Shown: piece after piece, positions 42,322 through 46,562 of the stretch
How positions within the stretch are numbered: the first letter of the stretch is position 1
Layout of the letters: each line of letters begins with the position of its first letter
Assembly (NCBI GenBank): GCA_947647735.1
Contig: CANSLJ010000030.1
Location: 1-46,562 of the forward strand
Length of the DNA stretch: 46,562 nucleotides
Direction of reading: 5' to 3'
From: an uncultured bacterium
GTDB taxonomy: Bacteria; Bacillota; Clostridia; Lachnospirales; Lachnospiraceae
Program-made: the position numbers and the translations under genes
Notes under the pieces: generated by a model
Databases searched by the model: none
Seen by the model: the letters and a program-made list of their open reading frames with translations, nothing else
What the model was told of the DNA's origin: nothing

Positions 42322-43002
42322 ATGAACGAAAAGTTAAGCACTGTCTTACTTGCAACAGCAAAAGGCGGTGTATCATTACTGCCTGGAGGTGGTTTATTAG
42401 CAGAATATATTGGACTTGCACAATCTTCTATTGCTGATAAACGCATGAATGAATGGAAAGATAAAGTAGAACAGACTTTAAAAAAAATACCAAAGTCTAT
42501 GAGCGAGCTTGCACAAAGTGAAGAATTTTATTCATGTGTACAAACAGCTACCACAGGGGCTATGCGGGCTTATCAAGAAGAAAAAAGAAAATGCTTTGCA
42601 AATGCTCTATATCATTCTGCTGTTAATACAAACCTAGATACAGACAAAAAATTATTCTATTTGCGCTTGCTAAACGACTATACATTAAGCCATATAAAGT
42701 TGTTACAATATTTTTCAGAAGATCGGTTTCATTCAGAGAATAGAATTAAGAAAAAGGGCATGGTTACTACTATGACATTTGGAGGAACAGAATTCCCAAT
42801 GACAGGAATTGTTGAAACTTTACCAGAATTTAAGAATGACACAACTTTTGTAAAGCACATTGCGGGACAATTAATTACTGATAGTTTGATAAGTGCTATT
42901 GATTTTGAAATCCCTGTTTCCAAAGAGCGCGCAAGATGTAAACGTATTACTCCGTATGGAAAAGCGTTTTTAGACTTTATCAAAGAGGATAAAGAGGGTT
43001 GA
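42322..43002 (+). CDS. Hypothetical protein of the defence block (226 aa), first of a pair
   Basis: I do not recognise the family. The 226-residue protein opens with an amphipathic/hydrophobic stretch (STVLLATAKGGVSLLPGGGLL, split by glycines; about residues 5-30), is then mainly helical with KDKVEQTLKKIPKSMSELA, and ends with a small beta/helix tail (KRITPYGKAFLDFIKED) resembling a winged-helix end. AT-rich codon use fits the surrounding transferred block. The start has AAAGGAAG upstream. The next gene starts two bases after its stop, so the two are coupled. Confidence 0.7.
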   Translation: MNEKLSTVLLATAKGGVSLLPGGGLLAEYIGLAQSSIADKRMNEWKDKVEQTLKKIPKSMSELAQSEEFYSCVQTATTGAMRAYQEEKRKCFANALYHSAVNTNLDTDKKLFYLRLLNDYTLSHIKLLQYFSEDRFHSENRIKKKGMVTTMTFGGTEFPMTGIVETLPEFKNDTTFVKHIAGQLITDSLISAIDFEIPVSKERARCKRITPYGKAFLDFIKEDKEG

Positions 43003-43004
43003 CT

Positions 43005-43490
43005 ATGGAGAAGAAAACATTATTTGAAATTCCTATTTACTCCATGAGTGAAAAAGAATTTAACAAACGTTGGAAAAAAAGAAAAGATTTTTTGTATAAT
43101 ATGTTTATCAATGGCGGTCATACCGAAAATAACGCACGATTATATGTTTCTGATATCTGTTTTCCTAAATGTGTGTGGAAATATAATCAGATAATCGGTT
43201 TTATACGAGTATCTGTATCAAAGCATGAAGTATGGTTTAATATATATCGTTCCTTAGATAACATATATTATGCAGACAGTAAATACAAACATTTTATTCA
43301 AGATATACAAGCAAACGGAACTCATTTTTATGTTTCCAACCCTACAAACGAATACATAAAGCAAAATATTCGTGAGTGGCTAAAAGGTATTGAAACAAGC
43401 CACTCAGAAAAAAGATTTTTTGTTGACTATTCCACTTTTGATAATATTTTTGGATATGTGGATATAGCACAAATAATGAAATCATTGTAA
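43005..43490 (+). CDS. Hypothetical protein of the defence block (161 aa), second of a pair
   Basis: A 161-residue soluble protein rich in aromatic and basic residues (KEFNKRWKKRKDFLYNMF, CVWKYNQIIGFIRVSVS, WFNIYRSLDNIYYADSKYKH). No family is recognised. ATG 43005 has GAGGG just upstream inside the end of the previous gene; a TTG start at 42999 is the other option. Its tight coupling to the 226-aa gene and location next to restriction and abortive-infection genes suggest a two-component defence or toxin-antitoxin-like unit, which is inference. Confidence 0.65.
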   Translation: MEKKTLFEIPIYSMSEKEFNKRWKKRKDFLYNMFINGGHTENNARLYVSDICFPKCVWKYNQIIGFIRVSVSKHEVWFNIYRSLDNIYYADSKYKHFIQDIQANGTHFYVSNPTNEYIKQNIREWLKGIETSHSEKRFFVDYSTFDNIFGYVDIAQIMKSL

Positions 43491-43510
43491 TGAACTGTCT
43501 AAATAAATTG

Positions 43511-43534
43511 GCTTACGGATTGTAAGCTGATTTG
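43511..43534 (+). terminator. Weak hairpin after the unknown gene pair
   Basis: GCTTAC (43511-43516) pairs with GTAAGC (43522-43527), then TGATTTGA. The stem is short and the T run poor. Confidence 0.35.
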
Positions 43535-43675
43535 ATATAAATAATAATACACAGAGGGAATTATAAGCAGAAAGTTAACTTATCAGTCTTGACAGGATAT
43601 TGTATATGGATAAGGGCATTATAATAGAAGATTGAGATCACGAAGCATCATCAAAAACCAAAAGGACAAGAACAA

Positions 43676-44080
43676 ATGAAAACAATAAGAGTAGTCGCCG
43701 CTGTCATAAAAGCGACCAATGAAACAGGCGAACCTGTCATATTTGCAACGCAGAGAGGATATGGCGAATTCAAAGACGGCTGGGAGTTCCCGGGCGGGAA
43801 GATCGAGGAAGGGGAAAGCCCTGAGCAGGCGCTCGTGCGGGAGATCAGAGAGGAGCTTGAGGCGGAGATTCTGGTAGGGGATCTGATCGATACGATAGAA
43901 TATGATTATCCGGCATTTCATCTCTCGATGGACTGTTTCTGGGCGGAACTTGCAGGAGAGGACTGGGTGCTGAAGGAGCATGAAGCGGCGCGGTGGCTGA
44001 CGAAGGAGGAACTTGATTCGGTGGAATGGCTGCCGGCGGATATTACGCTGATCGACCGGATACGGGCGGAAATTTCCTGA
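43676..44080 (+). CDS. mutT: MutT/Nudix hydrolase (8-oxo-dGTP diphosphatase type)
   Basis: A 134-residue Nudix enzyme: EFPGGKIEEGESPEQALV followed by REIREELEAEI makes a full Nudix box (about 40-62), and the short length and IRVVAAVI start fit MutT-type nucleotide pool cleaners. It removes oxidised dGTP. Codon use returns to the GC-richer host style here, marking the end of the transferred block. Confidence 0.9.
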   Translation: MKTIRVVAAVIKATNETGEPVIFATQRGYGEFKDGWEFPGGKIEEGESPEQALVREIREELEAEILVGDLIDTIEYDYPAFHLSMDCFWAELAGEDWVLKEHEAARWLTKEELDSVEWLPADITLIDRIRAEIS

Positions 44081-44135
44081 ACACATTAACCTGATTTCTT
44101 TCAGTACATATAATAACAGAAAGAGAAAACAGGAA

Positions 44136-44608
44136 ATGGTTGAGAATGAATCAGAACAGACAGTGAAGAGGATAAAGGCGCTGGGAGGAAAGGCTTTGTT
44201 TTTGTGCGGGGGATTTAAAAGATCCCAGCTTTGCAAAATACTGTGTGGATAAGACAATAGAAAGCTTCGGGCATTTGGATATCCTGGTGAACAATCATGC
44301 TTTTCAGGTGATCCAGCGGAGCATTCTGGATATCACCCATGAGCAGCTTGAGTTTTTGTTCCGGAATAATGTGTTTTCCTTCTTCTATCTGATCCAGTAT
44401 GCGCTTCCTCATATGAAAAGGAGTGCGAGCATTATCAATACAACTTCCGTGACAGCTTATGAGGGAAATAAAGATCTGATCGATTACAGTGCAACGAAAG
44501 GCGCGATCGTGGCGCTCACAAGGTCGCGTATTTCTGGAGTCGGATGATTCCGGCTATATGACAGGGCAGGTGCTTCATCCGAACGGCGGAACGATAGTCG
44601 GCTCATAA
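44136..44608 (+). pseudogene. Short-chain dehydrogenase/reductase, decayed
   Basis: Pieces of an SDR of the general stress protein 39 (YdaD-like) type are in order: SEQTVKRIKALGGKALFL, then after a frameshift near 44208 GDLKDPSFAKYCVDKTIESF and LDILVNNHAFQ, IINTTSVTAYEG and the active-site Tyr in IDYSATKGAIVALTRS. From there the frame jumps to FLESDDSGYMTGQVLHPNGG and ends TIVGS-stop at 44608. The N-terminal Rossmann glycine motif and roughly 60-70 residues after the catalytic Lys are missing. It is not functional. Confidence 0.8.
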
Positions 44609-44681
44609 GGGAATCGACGTTTTTCAGTCGGATATAGGAACAATAAGTGAAGCGCTTGCAGGATTTGATGGTTGATCTATA

Positions 44682-45008
44682 TTAATTCAGCAGGGGCACA
44701 ATATTGATCAGGGGCTCTTCATAGGGATGGATTTCCCGAATGACCTGTATCGCTTCAGTTGTTCTTTCGATTGGGCATCGAACCTCCATTTTGGCTTCCG
44801 ATCCGGCGCATATTTCACCCTTTGTACCATGATAGGGATTGCTGTTTTCAAGAGGTTTCCAGTATCCTTTCGTATTTTGGTAGGAGATGACATGGCTGTA
44901 ATTGCCGATCCGGCATAAACCGATAGCTGTCAGTGCATCTCTCAGAGGCTCTACAAATTCTTCGGGAATATAGATTTCCAGTTTGACTTCCTTGATATCA
45001 ATATTCAT
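44682..45008 (-). CDS. YqfO/NIF3-insert-like (CutA-fold) protein
   Basis: A 108-residue protein of the COG3323 type: VKLEIYIPEEFVEPLRDAL, then GNYSHVISYQNTKGYWKPLE, NPYHGTKGE and the end IREIHPYEEPLINIVPL. The same domain occurs as the insert in NIF3/YqfO proteins and resembles CutA in fold. The His and Glu residues of HPYEEP suggest metal binding. The function is unknown. It lies between two decayed regions but appears intact. Confidence 0.8.
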   Translation of the reverse strand: MNIDIKEVKLEIYIPEEFVEPLRDALTAIGLCRIGNYSHVISYQNTKGYWKPLENSNPYHGTKGEICAGSEAKMEVRCPIERTTEAIQVIREIHPYEEPLINIVPLLN

Positions 45009-45034
45009 TTGATCATCCTTCCAATCTGTAAATT

Positions 45035-45337
45035 GTGATTCTATATATTTTATATCGGCGGGAAAGTCATGTCAATGATTTGAAAAGGCTGACAGATTTT
45101 ATGAAAAAAAGCATTCTTATTAACAACTCGTTCAAGGAAATGGAAATATCGGATGAGGTGCTGAAGCTTCGCAAGATTGTGGCGATTAAGATGACGGATC
45201 GTCAGAGACAGGCTTATGAACTGATCGTACTCCAGGAGCATACGATCACTGAAGCCGCGAAGATCATGGGCATCAGCATCAAGGTGGCGAAAGTCCATTA
45301 TGACAAAGCTATAGACTGCATCAGAAAAAATTTCTAA
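45035..45337 (+). CDS. Sigma-70 region 4-like phage protein, possibly N-terminally truncated
   Basis: The C-terminal half, MTDRQRQAYELIVLQEHTIT then EAAKIMGISIKVAKVHYDKAI, is a sigma-70 region 4-type helix-turn-helix, as in small sigma-like proteins of phage replication modules. Neither GTG 45035 nor ATG 45101 has a convincing ribosome site, so the front may have been lost. It begins the run of prophage remnants. Confidence 0.55.
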   Translation: MILYILYRRESHVNDLKRLTDFMKKSILINNSFKEMEISDEVLKLRKIVAIKMTDRQRQAYELIVLQEHTITEAAKIMGISIKVAKVHYDKAIDCIRKNF

Positions 45338-45429
45338 AGATTTTTCGGGAGAGGGTAAAAATCCTCTCCTTTTTGTTGCCTGTGACATGTAAGGAAGGCG
45401 ACTTCCTGCAGAAAGAGAGGTGAGAAGCA

Positions 45430-45636
45430 ATGGCAATAAAACACAAGATTGTCATCAACGTGTCTGATCCCAACGGACGCAAGGCGAACGTGCTGAGGGG
45501 CGCTGACGTGAAGCTTCTGGCAAGGCTGCTTAAGTTCCTGTTCGGTGATTTCACCCAAGTGTATCTCTTATCGCCGGGGTAGACGGTGGAATCAGTAGAC
45601 ATCCGCGAAGTGAAGGAAGGAGGAGCCAAAGTATGA
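45430..45636 (+). pseudogene. Small phage protein interrupted by an in-frame TAG
   Basis: ATG 45430 opens MAIKHKIVINVSDPNGRKAN and continues to LLSPG, then TAG (45580-45582). The same frame goes on TVESVDIREVKEGGAKV to TGA 45636, reading as one protein of 68 residues with a CAG-to-TAG change. The family is unknown but the position before DUF2800 is common in phage modules. GAAAGAGAGGTGAG precedes the start. Confidence 0.6.
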
Positions 45637-45829
45637 CAAAGGCAAACATGACAAAGATTGCCGAAGGAATCAGCATCTGCAATGAAAATATCGGAGGCAT
45701 CGCAAAGAATCTGATGAGCATCGCGCAGAGGTGAAGAAGATTCTTGCGGCGCACGAGGCTGACAAGCTTTCCGATCTGGACAAGGCTGACTACGCCGCGG
45801 TCATGGCGGAAGCGGAGGTGTTGGAGTAA
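45633..45829 (+). pseudogene. Small phage protein, frameshifted
   Basis: The frame MTKANMTKIAEGISICNENI continues to NLMSIAQR and stops at TGA; in another frame AEVKKILAAHEADKLSDLDK continues to AEAEVLE and TAA 45827-45829. A small deletion near 45730 explains both. It overlaps its neighbours by ATGA- and TAATG-type junctions, as in phage operons. Confidence 0.6.
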
Positions 45830-45987
45830 TGGGAAAGCACGCGTTTTTATCCGCATCATCGGCGCACCGGCGGTCGACCTGAAAGAATATGCCCTGCAGA
45901 AGGCTCCGTGACGGCGAGCCTCTTGGCGGCAAGTCCAGGGCAGAGGATGATTTTGCGACTGAGGATGATGACGATTTCCTGTCATAA
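45829..45987 (+). pseudogene. Collapsed DUF2800 / DUF2815 phage gene remnant
   Basis: ATG 45829 begins MGKHAFLSASSAHR, the usual start of DUF2800 phage proteins, but breaks off at once. Another frame then gives AVDLKEYALQKA, possibly from the middle of DUF2800, and from 45910 DGEPLGGKSRAEDDFATEDD to FLS-stop (45987) matches the C-terminal end of DUF2815, the gene that normally follows. Deletions have fused remnants of two genes into 160 bases. Confidence 0.55.
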
Positions 45988-46054
45988 CAGCAAACCAAAG
46001 CCGGAGGTGGTACATTCTGCCGCCGATGACAATCTGAGAATCGAGGTGAGCAGA

Positions 46055-46213
46055 ATGGACCAGATGGTATATTCGCAGGTGATCATTACTTGCACGACAA
46101 TCAATGTGATCTCTATTATCTCCATGCTTGGGATCTGGATTGCAGATAAACTCCATGATCGGCGTGAGAAGAAAAAGAGGGAACGTGAAGAGCGGGAAAA
46201 ATATGCAGAGTAA
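46055..46213 (+). CDS. Small single-pass membrane protein (52 aa), phage-associated
   Basis: A 52-residue protein with one hydrophobic segment (YSQVIITCTTINVISIISML) and a highly charged tail (DRREKKKREREEREKYAE). GAGGTGAGCAG lies before ATG 46055. It seems intact although both neighbours are decayed; similar short proteins occur in phage modules, but I cannot name it. Confidence 0.5.
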   Translation: MDQMVYSQVIITCTTINVISIISMLGIWIADKLHDRREKKKREREEREKYAE

Positions 46214-46219
46214 AGAGGG

Positions 46220-46252
46220 CGGGCATCGGCGGCATAAGCCGATGCCCGTTTT
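46220..46252 (+). terminator. Intrinsic terminator in the prophage remnant
   Basis: CGGGCATCGGC (46220-46230) and GCCGATGCCCG (46238-46248) form a perfect 11-bp stem followed by TTTT. Confidence 0.75.
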
Positions 46253-46267
46253 CGGATTGGAGGACAG

Positions 46268-46381
46268 ATGGAAACGATCAGTATTGATATTGAAACCTAT
46301 TCCGGGAATGACCTGGATAAGTGCAGTGTGTACAAGTATGTGCAGCATCCGGATAATAAGATTAAAGTAATCTGGAAGTAA
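46268..46381 (+). pseudogene. 5' fragment of a phage DNA polymerase gene
   Basis: The 37-codon frame METISIDIETYSGNDLDKCS then VYKYVQHPDNKIKVIWK and stop matches the first residues of phage family A DNA polymerases with their DIETY exonuclease I motif. The remaining 600 or so residues are missing. GGAGGACAG precedes ATG 46268. This marks the right end of the recognisable prophage remnant. Confidence 0.65.
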
Positions 46382-46503
46382 ATATTGTGATTGTTGGGGG
46401 CTTGCTGCTTTTGTGGTGAGCCTCTTTTTTGATTGAAAAAATCGTAAAAATGATGTACTATAAATTATATGAAAAAGACAACCGATATTTATTGATAGAG
46501 GTG

Positions 46504-46562
46504 ATGCTTGTGGTTAAGAATAATATTGAAGTAGATGTAAAAGTTAAATGCATAGAGAACGG
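46504..46562 (+). CDS. Start of a gene cut by the window edge
   Basis: ATG 46504 with GATAGAGGTG before it opens MLVVKNNIEVDVKVKCIENG and continues past the window. TTGAAA (46433-46438) and TATAAA (46459-46464) upstream are a weak promoter match (20-base spacer). Too short to assign. Confidence 0.35.
   Translation, partial: MLVVKNNIEVDVKVKCIEN

Overview
The window looks like a chromosome segment from a Lachnospiraceae-type Firmicute (Clostridia). The grounds are strong AGGAGG-type ribosome binding sites, gene order rimP-nusA-ylxR-ylxQ-infB-rbfA-nrnA-truB-ribF, a two-gene SufC/SufB-like Fe-S system, a ChvE-MmsA-MmsB sugar importer and small clostridial families. No 16S gene is present, so genus cannot be stated.

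Layout. 1-52: a tRNA-Ala on the minus strand, cut by the window edge. 0.1-2.4 kb: two tandem paralogous membrane proteins, the second with an added LysM domain, and a small hypothetical. 2.4-4.5 kb: an operon with its own promoter encoding a Cys-rich 94-residue protein and a minimal ABC-type Fe-S assembly pair (SmsC/SmsB type). 4.5-7.4 kb: a LysR regulator divergent from an alpha/beta hydrolase, then an AraC regulator. 7.7-16.8 kb: the translation/transcription housekeeping operon, with a hairpin insertion flanked by 13-bp direct repeats between rimP and nusA. 16.9-19.7 kb: Na+/phosphate cotransporter with a PhoU domain, then an SH3-NlpC/P60 wall hydrolase.

19.7-28.3 kb: a sugar sensing and uptake locus. 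A membrane-anchored RbsB-like binding protein, a multi-TM histidine kinase, a NarL-type response regulator and a second membrane-anchored binding protein of the MalE/UgpB class precede a complete ChvE-MmsAB importer. Neither anchored binding protein has a lipobox or a permease of its own, so both look like sensory subunits. A terminator-like hairpin sits in the leader and a cluster of palindromes lies in front of mmsA. 28.5-37.6 kb: Cof-type HAD phosphatase, rpsO and pnp with structured leaders, a long inverted-repeat element, DegV protein, a PRTase-like protein, KDG-type sugar kinase, a stand-alone glycyl radical domain protein (GrcA-like), an RluA pseudouridine synthase and a MazG-like pyrophosphohydrolase behind a 41-bp tandem repeat.

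37.6-43.5 kb: a clearly AT-richer block that looks transferred. It holds a restriction-modification cluster (131-aa protein, Vsr, an NgoFVII-like nuclease, C5 cytosine methyltransferase, a PD-(D/E)xK-like nuclease with a zinc ribbon), an AIPR-type abortive infection pseudogene and an unrecognised two-gene pair. 43.7-46.6 kb: MutT/Nudix hydrolase, a decayed short-chain dehydrogenase, a CutA/NIF3-insert-like protein, then remains of a prophage replication module (sigma-like protein, DUF2800/DUF2815 remnants, 5' end of a phage DNA polymerase) broken by stops, frameshifts and deletions.

The candidates most worth following are the dual anchored-binding-protein sensor locus, the unknown gene pair in the defence island, and the two hairpin elements.
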